Assembly (NCBI RefSeq): GCF_000425405.1
Contig: NZ_AUDJ01000001.1
Coordinates: forward strand, 434,001 to 498,000
Direction of reading: 5' to 3'
Length of the DNA stretch: 64,000 bases
Origin: Ferrimonas kyonanensis DSM 18153
GTDB lineage: Bacteria > Pseudomonadota > Gammaproteobacteria > Enterobacterales > Shewanellaceae
Shown: positions 18,632 through 27,807 of the stretch, in pieces
Layout: the number at the start of each line of letters is the position of its first letter
Numbering within the stretch: the stretch's first letter is position 1
The notes under the pieces: generated by a model
What the model saw: only the letters and a program-made list of their open reading frames with translations
What the model was told of the DNA's origin: nothing
The model's database searches: none
Position numbers and translations under genes: made by a program

Positions 18632-20854
18632 TTGATCAGATTGTGTGTATGTTTGCTGTTGTTACCAATGATGACCTGGGCGGTGGAGCGGCCAACCGTG
18701 GGGGTGGTCCTGTCTGGTGGTGGTGCCAAAGGGGCGGCTCACGTGGGGGTACTGCGGGTTCTGGAGCAGAACAATGTGCCGGTGGATTACATCGCCGGTA
18801 CCTCCATGGGCGCCTACGTCGCCGGCTTGTATGCCCTGGGCTACAGTGCCGATGAGATTGAGACGGTGTTGACCACCCTGGATTTCAACACCGGTTTCGA
18901 CGACGACATTCCACGCCAGGATCTGTCCTACCGTCACAAGCAGCAGCAGGATGATTTTCCGCTGCCGTTGAAGATGGGTTATCGCGATGGGGAAGTGCGT
19001 TTCCCCAAAGGGGCGTTACAGGGGCAGACCATGCGGTCGCTGATTCGTCGCTCGGTGGGCAGCATTCCCGAACTCAACAGCTTTGATGACCTGCCGATAC
19101 CGCTTCGAACCGTGGCAACGGATCTGGCGGATCGCAGCGAAGCGGTGCTGGACAGTGGCAATCTGGTGCTGGCGATGCAGGCCAGCATGACCGTTCCCGG
19201 TGCCCTGGCGCCCATCGAGCTCGATGGCCGCATGTTGGTGGACGGCGGCATGGCCAACAACCTGCCGGTGAACGTGGTCAAGGAGATGGGCGCCGACGTG
19301 GTGATTGCGGTGGACATCGGCACGCCATTGAAGGGCAAGGATGAGCTTAACTCGGTGTTCGACATTGTCGATCAACTGACCGGCTACCTGACCAACCTGA
19401 CCCGGGATCAGCAGGTGGCGCTGCTGGAGGAGGGCGATCTGTTGCTGGTGCCGGAGATCGGTGAAGTGGGAACCAGTGACTTTGATCTGATGCCGGAGAT
19501 GATTCCCCGGGGTGAGAAGGCCGCCAATGACCAGATCGAGGCGATTCGGGCGCTGGCGGTGTCCGATGCCGATTATCTGGCCTATGCGGCACAGAAGAAA
19601 GCGGTGCAGCGTTTTTGGCAGCGTAAGGGCTCTGGCGAGTTGGTGGCCATTGAGCTGGATAATGACTCCTGGGTCAGTGAAACCCAGATCCTCAACGCCT
19701 TGAAGGTGGAGCCAGGCCAGACACTGGAGCAGGATGACATTGAGAATGCCATCGCCCGAGTGTACGCCCTCAATGAGTTTGAGCGGGTGGACGCGCACAT
19801 CGAAGAGCGCGCCGACGGCCGGGTGCTGGTGGTGGACACCGATGGCAAAAGCTGGGGCCCTCATCAGTTCGAGCTGGGGCTGAGGCTAGAAGACAACTTC
19901 GAAGACCCCACCAGCAGCAGTCTGGATCTGGCATTCACCATGAATAACCTCACTCGCTTCGGTGCCCAGTGGCGCAATGAGCTGAGCGTGGGCACCAATC
20001 GTCGCTTGCGCAGCGAGTTGTACCTGCCGTTGGAGACCAGTCAGCAGTGGTATCTTCGCAGTCAGTTCGAATATGAGCAGGAGGTGTGGGAGAGGGTGAC
20101 ACCGGTTCCGGAGTTTCCGTTTACCAACATCGAGCGCAGTCGCAATAATCTGCTGGTGGGAGCTGGCATCAACATCGGCATCAATGCCCAGTTCGAGTTG
20201 GCCTATCAGTTTGAGGGCGGGGACGTTCGCACTAACCACAGCCTCGACTTTTCCGACATTGGCGATTACACCTTCCACGGCGCCAAGGCGCGTTTGGGCT
20301 ATGACTCTCTGGATCAGCCGATGTTTCCGACCCAGGGCAGTAAGTGGTTGGTGGAGGTGTCCCACCTGAATGAGCGTTCGGATCTCACCTTTGATGGCCA
20401 GCCCACCAACGAGGAGAGCTCGCTGGTGTACCACCTGGAGTGGACTGGTGCTACTCGCTGGGATCAGCACAGCATGTTTATGCGGACCGAGTTTGAGACC
20501 ATCGACAGCGACGGCATCAGCTTCGTCCACTTTACCTCGCTGGGGGGATTCCTGAACCTGTCCGGCTTCTATCGAGACTCCTTGGTCGGCAGTCATAAAG
20601 CCTTTGCCGCCGGGGTGTATACCTATGATCTCAGTGAGGGCACCCTGGGAATTAAGTGGCCACTGTACCTCGGAGTGTCGGCAGAGGCGGGCAATGTCTG
20701 GCTGGAGCGGGACGATGCTGGCGTCGATGACCTGATCTATGCCAGCAGTCTGTTTGTCGGGGCCGAGACGGCTTTGGGGCCGGCAGCGCTGGCATGGGGC
20801 TGGGCCGACAGCGGTGATTCCAGCCTGTACCTGTTCCTGGGTAAGCAGTTTTGA
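18632..20854 (+). CDS. Patatin-like phospholipase fused to an outer-membrane barrel (type Vd autotransporter, PlpD-like)
   Basis: 740 residues: signal peptide (1-18), patatin domain with oxyanion loop GGGAKG (29-34), nucleophile S58 in GTSMG and catalytic Asp in LVDGGMANN (about 204), then one POTRA-like domain (about 340-400) and a BamA/Omp85-type barrel ending in aromatic GKQF. This architecture and length match Pseudomonas PlpD (about 728 residues), the model type Vd autotransporter, in which a lipase is delivered across the outer membrane by its own barrel. Start codon TTG with GGAGAG seven bases upstream; no better in-frame start precedes the signal peptide. Target lipid unknown. Confidence in the family is high. 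Confidence 0.92.
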   Translation: MIRLCVCLLLLPMMTWAVERPTVGVVLSGGGAKGAAHVGVLRVLEQNNVPVDYIAGTSMGAYVAGLYALGYSADEIETVLTTLDFNTGFDDDIPRQDLSYRHKQQQDDFPLPLKMGYRDGEVRFPKGALQGQTMRSLIRRSVGSIPELNSFDDLPIPLRTVATDLADRSEAVLDSGNLVLAMQASMTVPGALAPIELDGRMLVDGGMANNLPVNVVKEMGADVVIAVDIGTPLKGKDELNSVFDIVDQLTGYLTNLTRDQQVALLEEGDLLLVPEIGEVGTSDFDLMPEMIPRGEKAANDQIEAIRALAVSDADYLAYAAQKKAVQRFWQRKGSGELVAIELDNDSWVSETQILNALKVEPGQTLEQDDIENAIARVYALNEFERVDAHIEERADGRVLVVDTDGKSWGPHQFELGLRLEDNFEDPTSSSLDLAFTMNNLTRFGAQWRNELSVGTNRRLRSELYLPLETSQQWYLRSQFEYEQEVWERVTPVPEFPFTNIERSRNNLLVGAGINIGINAQFELAYQFEGGDVRTNHSLDFSDIGDYTFHGAKARLGYDSLDQPMFPTQGSKWLVEVSHLNERSDLTFDGQPTNEESSLVYHLEWTGATRWDQHSMFMRTEFETIDSDGISFVHFTSLGGFLNLSGFYRDSLVGSHKAFAAGVYTYDLSEGTLGIKWPLYLGVSAEAGNVWLERDDAGVDDLIYASSLFVGAETALGPAALAWGWADSGDSSLYLFLGKQF

Positions 20855-20877
20855 TCGGCGCCGTTGAAACCCGATTT

Positions 20878-20903
20878 AGGCGTCCCTAGGGCGCCTTGTT
20901 ATT
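20878..20903. terminator. Convergent terminator between patatin gene and HAD phosphatase
   Basis: AGGCGTCC / GGGCGCCT stem (one G-U) around a CTA loop, with TTGTTATT after it on the plus strand. The minus-strand gene ends inside it. Confidence 0.6.
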
Positions 20904-21546
20904 GCCAGTGACTGAGGTCGAACTCATTCAGGCTGCCTAACCGCTGATCGGCGATGACGTAGCGAGGATCGTTGCGGTGATCCCGATCCGGAATCGCCAG
21001 CACCTGCATGCGTGCGGCCTTGGCGGACAGCAAGCCGTTGAAGGAGTCTTCGATGGCCAGGCAGTCAGTGGCAGCCACGCCGATGGCCGCGGCGGCATCC
21101 AGGTACACCTGAGGGTGAGGTTTGCCCAAAGGCAGTTGCTCGGCGGAGCAGGTGGCCTGAAAATAATCGCGAATGCCCAGTTTATCCAGGGTGGCATCCA
21201 TCAGAATTGCCGGCGACGAGGTGGCGACTGCCAGTGGCAGCCCGGCTTGCCGCAGTTGGGTCAGGGCGGGGATTACCCCAGCCATGGGCTGGCCCTGGGC
21301 ACGAATCACCGCCACCATGGCGTCCAGAATCTCGGCCTCTACCTGCTTGACGCTGGCGTTGTCCCAGGGGTGACGGCTGTACCAATACTGAACCACGTGA
21401 TCGATTCTCAGCCCCTGGGTTTTCAGGGTGTCCGCCAGGGTAATGGGCACGCCATATTTGGGAAAGACTGCCATTTCAGCCTGTTGCCAGAAGGGTTCGG
21501 AGTCCACCAGCACTCCGTCCATGTCGAAGATGACCGCTTTGATCAT
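20899..21546 (-). CDS. hxpB: HAD-family sugar-phosphate phosphatase (HxpB/YniC-like)
   Basis: Cytoplasmic HAD hydrolase of the beta-phosphoglucomutase-like subfamily; E. coli HxpB dephosphorylates hexitol phosphates and 2-deoxyglucose-6-phosphate. Residues 1-215 show motif I IFDMDGVLVDSEPFW, motif II VATSSPA, motif III K in LPLGKPHPQVY and motif IV AIEDSFNGLLSAKAA, with a helical cap between motifs I and II. AGGAG five bases before the ATG. The assignment to HxpB rather than another phosphatase of the same subfamily is by overall resemblance only. Confidence 0.82.
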   Translation of the reverse strand: MIKAVIFDMDGVLVDSEPFWQQAEMAVFPKYGVPITLADTLKTQGLRIDHVVQYWYSRHPWDNASVKQVEAEILDAMVAVIRAQGQPMAGVIPALTQLRQAGLPLAVATSSPAILMDATLDKLGIRDYFQATCSAEQLPLGKPHPQVYLDAAAAIGVAATDCLAIEDSFNGLLSAKAARMQVLAIPDRDHRNDPRYVIADQRLGSLNEFDLSHWQ

Positions 21547-21689
21547 AACTGCTCCTGTTGTGCCTGGCTAAAGCGGTTGCCTTTGCCTGCGATGAGGGTA
21601 GACTCCGATGAATTTGGTTCATCCCCGGTCTTTCGTAAATGAGCCTAAACTCAATGGGGTAGCTTAGCCTAATAGCAGAGGATGTCTCT

Positions 21690-22703
21690 ATGACCCAATC
21701 GCCTTTTCTACTCTCTCTCGGTGCCGCAGTGCTACTTTCGGGTTGCGGTGGCAGCAGTGGTTCCTCCACCCCTCAGACTGGCCAGTTTTCGCTGGCGGTG
21801 TCGGATGCACCGGTGGATGACGCCAGTGAGGTGGTGCTCTACTTCAATGAAGTGGTGCTGGTGCCGGAAGAGGGTGGTGAACCGACCCTGATCGATCTGA
21901 GTGAGGGGGGGCCGGATCGAATCGATCTTAAGCAGTACACCGGCAGCGACCGTGCGCCTATTGTGACCAATGAAACCCTGGCGGTGGGTAACTACACCAT
22001 GTGTCTGTACGCCCTTGACGGTGATGGCAGTACCGATCTGTCTTACGTGGACAGCGACAGCCAGGGCATCGTGTCATTGAAAGTAAACAGCAAAGGCAGT
22101 TGTCAGGGGGTTAAGGGCAACACCGATGAGGCCGGACGAATCTTCTTTAATCGTCCGTTTACCATCAATACCGGCAACAATAACTTTGTCGCCGAGTTTG
22201 ATCTGCGCCAGGCTCTGGTGGATCCGGTGGGGCAACCGGGCATGTTTATTAAGCCCACCGCAGTGCAACTGATCAACCTGGCGGGGGTGGGCAACATCGC
22301 CGGTACCCTGACCGAGACGCAGAGACTGGCCTGTGAGGCCGATACCGCATCATTGCTGGGCGTATCCGAGTTCCAGCATGCGGCTTACCTGTATCAGGGC
22401 AGTCGCGATCGAACCACCATGGGTGACATCATCGGTGATGCCAGTTACCCCGATGGCAGTGTGCTGGTGGAGCCGGTGGCAACCGCCGACATCAGTTTCG
22501 ACGAGACCAGCCAGAGCCATCGCTACGAGTTTGGTTTTGTCGGAGAGGGTGATTACAGCATCGGCTATACCTGTGTGGCCAACAACGATCTGGCCGACAG
22601 CCACGAAACCGATGCCGAAGATTTCATCATCTACCAGCATTACACCCCGGTCAGCGTTGAAGCGGACCAAACCACCACTCAGGATCTGGCCCCGATTCTG
22701 TGA
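21690..22703 (+). CDS. DUF4382 lipoprotein
   Basis: Exported lipoprotein of unknown function. Signal peptide with lipobox LLSGC (lipidated Cys19) and a Gly/Ser-rich linker, then a DUF4382 domain (about residues 28-175) recognisable from FSLAVSDAPVDDASEVVLYFNEVVL. The C-terminal 150 residues have two Cys and an Ala/Asp-rich beta pattern I do not recognise. Similar lipoproteins are frequent in Shewanella and Ferrimonas. GAGGA ribosome site upstream. The 143 bases before it hold an inverted repeat (GATGAA-N5-TTCATC, 21607-21623) that could be an operator. Confidence 0.85.
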   Translation: MTQSPFLLSLGAAVLLSGCGGSSGSSTPQTGQFSLAVSDAPVDDASEVVLYFNEVVLVPEEGGEPTLIDLSEGGPDRIDLKQYTGSDRAPIVTNETLAVGNYTMCLYALDGDGSTDLSYVDSDSQGIVSLKVNSKGSCQGVKGNTDEAGRIFFNRPFTINTGNNNFVAEFDLRQALVDPVGQPGMFIKPTAVQLINLAGVGNIAGTLTETQRLACEADTASLLGVSEFQHAAYLYQGSRDRTTMGDIIGDASYPDGSVLVEPVATADISFDETSQSHRYEFGFVGEGDYSIGYTCVANNDLADSHETDAEDFIIYQHYTPVSVEADQTTTQDLAPIL

Positions 22704-22793
22704 TCCGACACCGGCGGGGTTCGCAAGGATCCCGCCGAGCCTCACCGTCTTACACTTTAGTCCAAAAAAACGCCGGTTTAGGCCGGTTGCAAT

Positions 22794-22822
22794 TTAAACT
22801 TCCGTTTTAATTCAGATATACT
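22794..22822 (+). promoter_or_regulatory. Predicted acnB promoter
   Basis: TTAAAC and TATACT separated by exactly 17 bases, followed by a leader of about 160 bases. The -10 is a near-perfect match, the -35 moderate. Confidence 0.5.
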
Positions 22823-22839
22823 GCCTCTAGCTCGAAAAG

Positions 22840-22878
22840 GTGTGGCATTCATCACAAAATGGAACCAATATGCCACAC
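22840..22878 (+). other. Stem-loop in the acnB 5' leader
   Basis: Nine-base inverted repeat GTGTGGCAT / ATGCCACAC with a 21-base loop, starting about 18 bases after the predicted -10 and so at the very 5' end of the transcript. It could stabilise the mRNA or be a regulatory target; no known riboswitch is recognised. Confidence 0.5.
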
Positions 22879-22990
22879 ACAACCGGAGGTCCTTGACTAG
22901 CCGCATTCGCCGCTATCGGAGTCATACCCGGAATCTATAACAGGACGAGCAGCTTCGTCGTAAGCCTGCCAGTAAAAGAGGATTTTTGCC

Positions 22991-25588
22991 GTGCTAGAAG
23001 CCTACCGTGAACACGTTGCCGAACGCGCAAACCAAGGTATCGCCCCTAAGCCACTGGATGCGGAACAGACCGCAGCCCTGGTGGAACTGTTTAAGAACCC
23101 CCCTCAGGGCGAGGAGGCGTTCCTGATTGATCTGCTGGAGAACCGCATTCCACCTGGGGTGGATGAAGCGGCCTACGTAAAAGCCAGCTTCCTGACCGCC
23201 GTTCTGACCGGTGAAGTCAGCAGCCCGCTCATCAGCCGTGAGCGCGCCACCGAACTGCTGGGCACCATGCAGGGCGGTTACAACATCGAGCCACTGATTG
23301 CCGCCCTGGATGACGCCGAGTTGGCGCCGCTGGCGGTGAAGGCGTTGTCCCACACCCTGCTGATGTTTGACTCCTTCCACGATGTGGTGGAGAAGATGAA
23401 CGCTGGTAACGACGCCGCCCGTCAGGTGGTGCAGTCCTGGGCCGACGCCGAGTGGTTCCTGTCCAAGCCTGCGCTGGCGGAGAAGATCACCCTGACCGTG
23501 TTTAAGGTCAGCGGCGAAACCAATACCGATGACCTGTCGCCGGCACCGGATGCCTGGTCTCGTCCGGACATTCCACTGCACGCCCTGGCGATGCTGAAAA
23601 ATGCCCGTGACGGCATCACTCCGGACAAACCCGGTGAAGTGGGGCCGATCACCACCATCGAGTCACTGAAGGCGAAAGGCCATCCGGTGGCGTACGTCGG
23701 TGACGTCGTGGGCACCGGCTCCTCTCGAAAGTCCGCCACCAACTCGGTGTTGTGGTTCATGGGCGATGACATCCCCAACGTGCCCAACAAGCGTGCCGGA
23801 GGCTTCTGCCTCGGCGGTAAGATTGCGCCGATCTTCTTCAATACCATGGAAGACGCCGGTGCGCTGCCGGTGGAGCTGGACGTCAGCCAGATGAACATGG
23901 GCGATGTGGTTGAGATCTACCCCTATGAAGGAGTGGCCAAGAACGCCGACACCGGTGCAGAGTTGTGCCGGTTTGAACTCAAGACCGACGTGCTGCTGGA
24001 CGAAGTCCGCGCTGGCGGCCGTATTCCGCTGATCATCGGTCGCGGCCTGACCGATCGTGCTCGTGAGGCCTTGAGCCTGGGCAGCAGCGACGTATTCCGC
24101 CGTCCCGCCGACGTGGCCGAAAGTGGCAAAGGTTACACCCTGGCGCAGAAGATGGTGGGTAAGGCCTGTGGCGTTACCGGTGTGCGTCCCGGCCAGTACT
24201 GTGAGCCGAAGATGACCACCGTGGGATCTCAGGATACCACCGGTCCCATGACCCGGGATGAGCTGAAAGACTTGGCCTGCCTCGGCTTCTCTGCCGATCT
24301 GACCATGCAGTCGTTCTGTCATACTGCCGCCTACCCCAAGCCGGTGGATGTGACCACCCACGCGACCCTGCCGGACTTCATCATGAACCGTGGCGGCGTG
24401 TCCCTGCGTCCCGGTGACGGTGTGATTCACTCCTGGCTGAACCGAATGCTGCTGCCGGACACGGTTGGTACTGGTGGCGACTCCCACACCCGCTTCCCGC
24501 TGGGGATCTCCTTCCCGGCCGGTTCCGGACTGGTGGCCTTCGCAGCCGCGACCGGTGTGATGCCTCTGGACATGCCGGAGTCGGTGTTGGTGCGCTTCAA
24601 GGGCGAGATGAAGCCAGGCATTACCCTGCGCGATCTGGTGCACGCCATCCCTTATTACGCCATTCAGCAAGGCCTGCTGACCGTAGAGAAGCAGGGCAAG
24701 AAGAACATCTTCTCCGGCCGGGTGCTGGAGATTGAGGGCCTGAATGACCTCACCGTCGAGCAGGCGTTTGAGCTGTCCGATGCGTCCGCCGAGCGCTCTG
24801 CCGCCGGTTGTACCATCAAGTTGTCTGAAGACTCCATTGCCGAGTACCTGAACTCCAACATCGTGATGCTGAAGTGGATGATTGCTGAAGGTTACGGTGA
24901 CCGCCGGACCATTGAGCGCCGCATCCAGGCGATGGAGAAGTGGCTGGCGAACCCTGAGCTGATGCAGGCGGACGCCGACGCCGAATACGCCGAAGTGATC
25001 GAGATCGATCTGGCGGAGATCAACGAGCCGATCCTGTGTGCGCCGAACGATCCGGATGACGCCCGTCTGTTGTCCGAGGTGCAGGGTGAAACCATCGATG
25101 AGGTGTTCATCGGTTCCTGCATGACCAACATCGGTCATTTCCGCGCCGCCGGTAAGTTGCTGGACAAGTTCAAAGGCAGCCTGCCGACCCGCCTGTGGGT
25201 GGCGCCGCCGACCAAGATGGATCAGCAGCAGCTGGTGGATGAGGGTTACTACGGCATCTATGGCCGTGTCGGCGCCCGCACCGAACTGCCCGGCTGTTCC
25301 CTGTGCATGGGTAACCAGGCCCGGGTCGCGGAAGGTGCCTCGGTGGTGTCCACTTCCACCCGTAACTTCCCCAACCGTCTGGGCACCGGTGCCAATGTGT
25401 TCCTGGCGTCGGCGGAGCTGGCGGCGGTGGCGTCCATTCTGGGTAAGCTGCCGACCGTGGCGGAGTATCTTGAGTATGCCAAAGAGATCGACGCTCAGGC
25501 GGCCGATACCTACCGTTACCTGAACTTCCACAAGATGGAGCAGTACACCAAGCCAGCCGGTGAGGTGATCATTCAGGCTGCGGTCTGA
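22991..25588 (+). CDS. acnB: AcnB bifunctional aconitate hydratase / 2-methylisocitrate dehydratase
   Basis: [4Fe-4S] enzyme of the TCA and methylcitrate cycles, citrate to isocitrate; apo-AcnB also binds mRNA in E. coli. The 865 residues match E. coli AcnB. Order: N-terminal HEAT-like domain ([20 protein letters not shown]), swivel domain, then the catalytic core with cluster cysteines in [14 protein letters not shown] and CSLCMGNQ, and [16 protein letters not shown]. The start is GTG, supported by AGAGG upstream and by N-terminal similarity. The gene occupies the same relative place as in E. coli, downstream of pdhR-aceEF-lpd. Confidence 0.97.
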   Translation: MLEAYREHVAERANQGIAPKPLDAEQTAALVELFKNPPQGEEAFLIDLLENRIPPGVDEAAYVKASFLTAVLTGEVSSPLISRERATELLGTMQGGYNIEPLIAALDDAELAPLAVKALSHTLLMFDSFHDVVEKMNAGNDAARQVVQSWADAEWFLSKPALAEKITLTVFKVSGETNTDDLSPAPDAWSRPDIPLHALAMLKNARDGITPDKPGEVGPITTIESLKAKGHPVAYVGDVVGTGSSRKSATNSVLWFMGDDIPNVPNKRAGGFCLGGKIAPIFFNTMEDAGALPVELDVSQMNMGDVVEIYPYEGVAKNADTGAELCRFELKTDVLLDEVRAGGRIPLIIGRGLTDRAREALSLGSSDVFRRPADVAESGKGYTLAQKMVGKACGVTGVRPGQYCEPKMTTVGSQDTTGPMTRDELKDLACLGFSADLTMQSFCHTAAYPKPVDVTTHATLPDFIMNRGGVSLRPGDGVIHSWLNRMLLPDTVGTGGDSHTRFPLGISFPAGSGLVAFAAATGVMPLDMPESVLVRFKGEMKPGITLRDLVHAIPYYAIQQGLLTVEKQGKKNIFSGRVLEIEGLNDLTVEQAFELSDASAERSAAGCTIKLSEDSIAEYLNSNIVMLKWMIAEGYGDRRTIERRIQAMEKWLANPELMQADADAEYAEVIEIDLAEINEPILCAPNDPDDARLLSEVQGETIDEVFIGSCMTNIGHFRAAGKLLDKFKGSLPTRLWVAPPTKMDQQQLVDEGYYGIYGRVGARTELPGCSLCMGNQARVAEGASVVSTSTRNFPNRLGTGANVFLASAELAAVASILGKLPTVAEYLEYAKEIDAQAADTYRYLNFHKMEQYTKPAGEVIIQAAV

Positions 25589-25617
25589 CTGAGCGGGGGC
25601 AATGGGCCCCCTTAAAC

Positions 25618-25647
25618 AAAAAGCCCTGCAACAGCAGGGCTTTTTTG
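25618..25647. terminator. Convergent terminator between acnB and rsd
   Basis: A-run, stem AAGCCCTGC / GCAGGGCTT with AACA loop, T-run; functional for both strands. Confidence 0.92.
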
Positions 25648-25676
25648 ATCAGGGCTGAAGGACCATGGTGCCGGCC

Positions 25677-26171
25677 TCAGGGGTTGGTCTGCAGCTCGGC
25701 AGTGACCTTCTTGTGCAGCGTATCCAGCAGCTGGTCTTCATAGGCAAAGCGCTCTTCCATCGCCTGGCCGAGCCGGGACAGCTCCTCATCCAGCTCCAGC
25801 ATGCGCTCATCCTCAGACGTCAGCTTGGAACCGAATTTATCGTTGAAATCCAGGGCTACGTCGGTACTTCTGGCGATCTGCGGTACCAGGCAACTGGCGG
25901 CCTGACGACGGTCATCGCTGTGTTTTTCACACTCGGATACCACCCGATCGTAGACTTCGAAATGGCCCTCGGACACGTAGTCCACCAGCATGTTGCAGAA
26001 GCTGTGTACCCCTTCTGGTTCAGGCAGGGAACTGTCTTTGTTGTCATAAGGGGGCAGGTTTGCCAGTTTGAAGTAGTGGATCAGCAGCGTACGGCGATTA
26101 TGGAGCCATTGATCGATGAGCTTGTTCTTGCCGCCCCATTCGTCTTCAGCGCGTTGCAGTCTGGTGAGCAT
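25677..26171 (-). CDS. rsd: Rsd anti-sigma-70 factor (Rsd/AlgQ family)
   Basis: All-helical cytoplasmic protein that binds region 4 of sigma-70 in stationary phase and so favours alternative sigma factors; in E. coli it also stimulates SpoT. 164 residues versus 158 in E. coli, with matching N-terminal NKLIDQWLHNRRTLLIHYFKLA, central FCNMLVDYVSEGHFEVYDRV and C-terminal LGQAMEERFAYEDQLL segments. AGAGGGA seven bases before the ATG. It lies back-to-back with hemE as in E. coli (without nudC between). A promoter-terminator unit upstream on the same strand may control it. Confidence 0.93.
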   Translation of the reverse strand: MLTRLQRAEDEWGGKNKLIDQWLHNRRTLLIHYFKLANLPPYDNKDSSLPEPEGVHSFCNMLVDYVSEGHFEVYDRVVSECEKHSDDRRQAASCLVPQIARSTDVALDFNDKFGSKLTSEDERMLELDEELSRLGQAMEERFAYEDQLLDTLHKKVTAELQTNP

Positions 26172-26314
26172 GGCCTATCCCTCTTGTTCTTCAATCCCGT
26201 TGATTCAAATTTAAGTAATTGAACGCATGTTTATCAATGTTTTTTTGCGGAATGAGACAGATTCATCACTTTAGAGGAAGAACAAAAAGCGGATATTGGT
26301 GGGATTGAGGACAT

Positions 26315-26400
26315 AAAAAACCCCACAGCAAAGCTATGGGGTCCAAGATATGGTCTTTCAGGGCTCGCTTATCACGAGCTTCTGCGTTATTTGCTAGCGC
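26315..26400 (-). ncRNA. Candidate small RNA or attenuated leader upstream of rsd
   Basis: Read on the minus strand: TTGCGT (26430-26435), a 17-base spacer, TATAAA (26407-26412), then about 85 bases that end in a strong terminator (stem ACCCCATAGC / GCTGTGGGGT region, 26320-26342, six Ts at 26315-26320). An internal hairpin GCTCG...CGAGC lies midway. There is no open frame with a ribosome site. The rsd ATG is 144 bases beyond the terminator. It does not resemble 6S, tmRNA, 4.5S or Spot 42 by eye. It may be an independent sRNA or an attenuator for rsd. Confidence 0.55.
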
Positions 26401-26406
26401 GCTAAT

Positions 26407-26435
26407 TTTATACCAAAGCCAGATTGCCGACGCAA
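26407..26435 (-). promoter_or_regulatory. Sigma-70-type promoter for the rsd-proximal transcript
   Basis: -35 TTGCGT and -10 TATAAA (minus strand) with the optimal 17-base spacing. The start site would be near 26400. Confidence 0.6.
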
Positions 26436-26593
26436 TACCTTGTTACGAATAAGTTCCCATTGAATTTGAGTCACAGTTCAAATTTTTTGCCATTAATTTT
26501 GAGAAATCGCTCACGCGGACAGGCCCATAATCCGTGCTCATGATGCTACAATACCGGCACTTTTATAACGCTTGCGTGTTAGGGATGAGCGAA

Positions 26594-27658
26594 ATGTCCG
26601 AGTTGAAAAACGATCGTTATCTGCGTGCGCTTCTGCGCCAGCCCGTTGATAAAACCCCAGTATGGATGATGCGCCAGGCAGGCCGTTATCTGCCAGAGTA
26701 CCGCGCCACCCGTGCCGAAGCCGGTGACTTCATGTCCCTGTGCCGCAACGCCGAACTGGCCTGTGAAGTGACTCTGCAACCACTGCGCCGTTACCCTCTG
26801 GATGCCGCCATCCTGTTCTCCGATATCCTGACCGTTCCCGATGCCATGGGTCTGGGTCTGTACTTCGAACAGGGTGAAGGGCCTCGCTTCCAGACCCTGT
26901 GCGACAGCAAAGCAGTTATCGAAAAGCTGCCGGTACCGGATCCTGAAGGGGAATTGAAGTACGTGATGGACGCGGTTCGCACCATCCGTCGTGAACTGAA
27001 AGGCGAAGTACCGCTGATCGGTTTCTCCGGCAGCCCGTGGACTCTGGCCACTTACATGGTTGAAGGCGGTAGCTCTAAAGACTTCGCCAAGATCAAGAAG
27101 ATGGCCTTTGCTGAGCCGGCCACACTGCATATGTTGCTGGACAAGCTGGCCGACTCGGTCATCCTGTACCTGAACGCCCAGATCAAAGCCGGTGCCCAGG
27201 CGGTACAGATCTTCGATACCTGGGGCGGTGCCCTGTCTGGCCCGGCCTACCGCGAGTTCTCCCTGCACTACATGCACAAGATTGTCGACGGCCTGATCCG
27301 TGAACACGATGGTCGTAAGGTGCCGGTTGTGTTGTTCACCAAGGGCGGTGGTCAGTGGCTGGAAGACATCGCGGCCACCGGCTGTGATGCTGTGGGTTGT
27401 GACTGGACCGTAGACATGAAGTCAGCCCGTGAGCGGGTTGGCAACCAGGTGGCCCTGCAGGGCAACATGGATCCGTCCTGGTTGTATGCGCCAGCGGATA
27501 AGATTCGTGGCGAAGTCAGCCGTATCCTGGAAGAGTTTGGTCCTCACAACGGCCACGTCTTCAACCTGGGCCACGGTATTCACCAGCACGTGGATCCAGA
27601 AAACGCCGGTGCCTTCATTCGCGCCGTGCACGAGCTGTCCGAACCTTACCATAAGTAA
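26594..27658 (+). CDS. hemE: HemE uroporphyrinogen decarboxylase
   Basis: Cytoplasmic enzyme converting uroporphyrinogen III to coproporphyrinogen III in haem synthesis. With this start the protein has 354 residues, as in E. coli. Seen: [20 protein letters not shown] near the N-terminus (substrate-binding Arg and the [10 protein letters not shown] signature), [17 protein letters not shown] (catalytic Asp), [17 protein letters not shown] and [15 protein letters not shown] at the end. The frame is open upstream, but AGGGA eight bases before [14 protein letters not shown] decides the start; an ATG nine bases earlier is also possible. The supply of haem matters for the multihaem cytochrome further on. 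Confidence 0.97.
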   Translation: MSELKNDRYLRALLRQPVDKTPVWMMRQAGRYLPEYRATRAEAGDFMSLCRNAELACEVTLQPLRRYPLDAAILFSDILTVPDAMGLGLYFEQGEGPRFQTLCDSKAVIEKLPVPDPEGELKYVMDAVRTIRRELKGEVPLIGFSGSPWTLATYMVEGGSSKDFAKIKKMAFAEPATLHMLLDKLADSVILYLNAQIKAGAQAVQIFDTWGGALSGPAYREFSLHYMHKIVDGLIREHDGRKVPVVLFTKGGGQWLEDIAATGCDAVGCDWTVDMKSARERVGNQVALQGNMDPSWLYAPADKIRGEVSRILEEFGPHNGHVFNLGHGIHQHVDPENAGAFIRAVHELSEPYHK

Positions 27659-27678
27659 GCGTTTGCCAAGACAGTCGA

Positions 27679-27706
27679 AGCCCAGCCATCGTGCTGGGCT
27701 TTTTTG
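27679..27706 (+). terminator. Intrinsic terminator of hemE
   Basis: AGCCCAGC / GCTGGGCT stem with CATCGT loop and a T-run. Confidence 0.92.
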
Positions 27707-27807
27707 TGCCTGTTTCACAGGCTGTTGCAAAAAGCCAAAAAGGACTTTATTTATCGGTTGAGATGATCAATGATGCAAACAGATGTTTGTATAGCGGACA
27801 AAAGTTT

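Larger units (their letters stand above)
26172..26593. promoter_or_regulatory. 422-bp divergent region between rsd and hemE
   Basis: AT-rich and without a convincing protein gene. It contains, on the minus strand, a promoter-like pair (26407-26435), a short structured segment and an intrinsic terminator (26315-26342), described as a candidate RNA below. On the plus strand a TACAAT at about 26547 may be the hemE -10, but I see no good -35. Confidence 0.6.

Noticed and set aside
22885-22940. Possible 15-codon leader peptide (TTG after GGAGGT) upstream of acnB
   Set aside because: Only two bases separate the ribosome site from the TTG, and the peptide has no regulatory codon bias.
23663-25531. 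622-codon frame antisense to acnB
   Set aside because: Shadow frame with biased His/Gln/Gly content.
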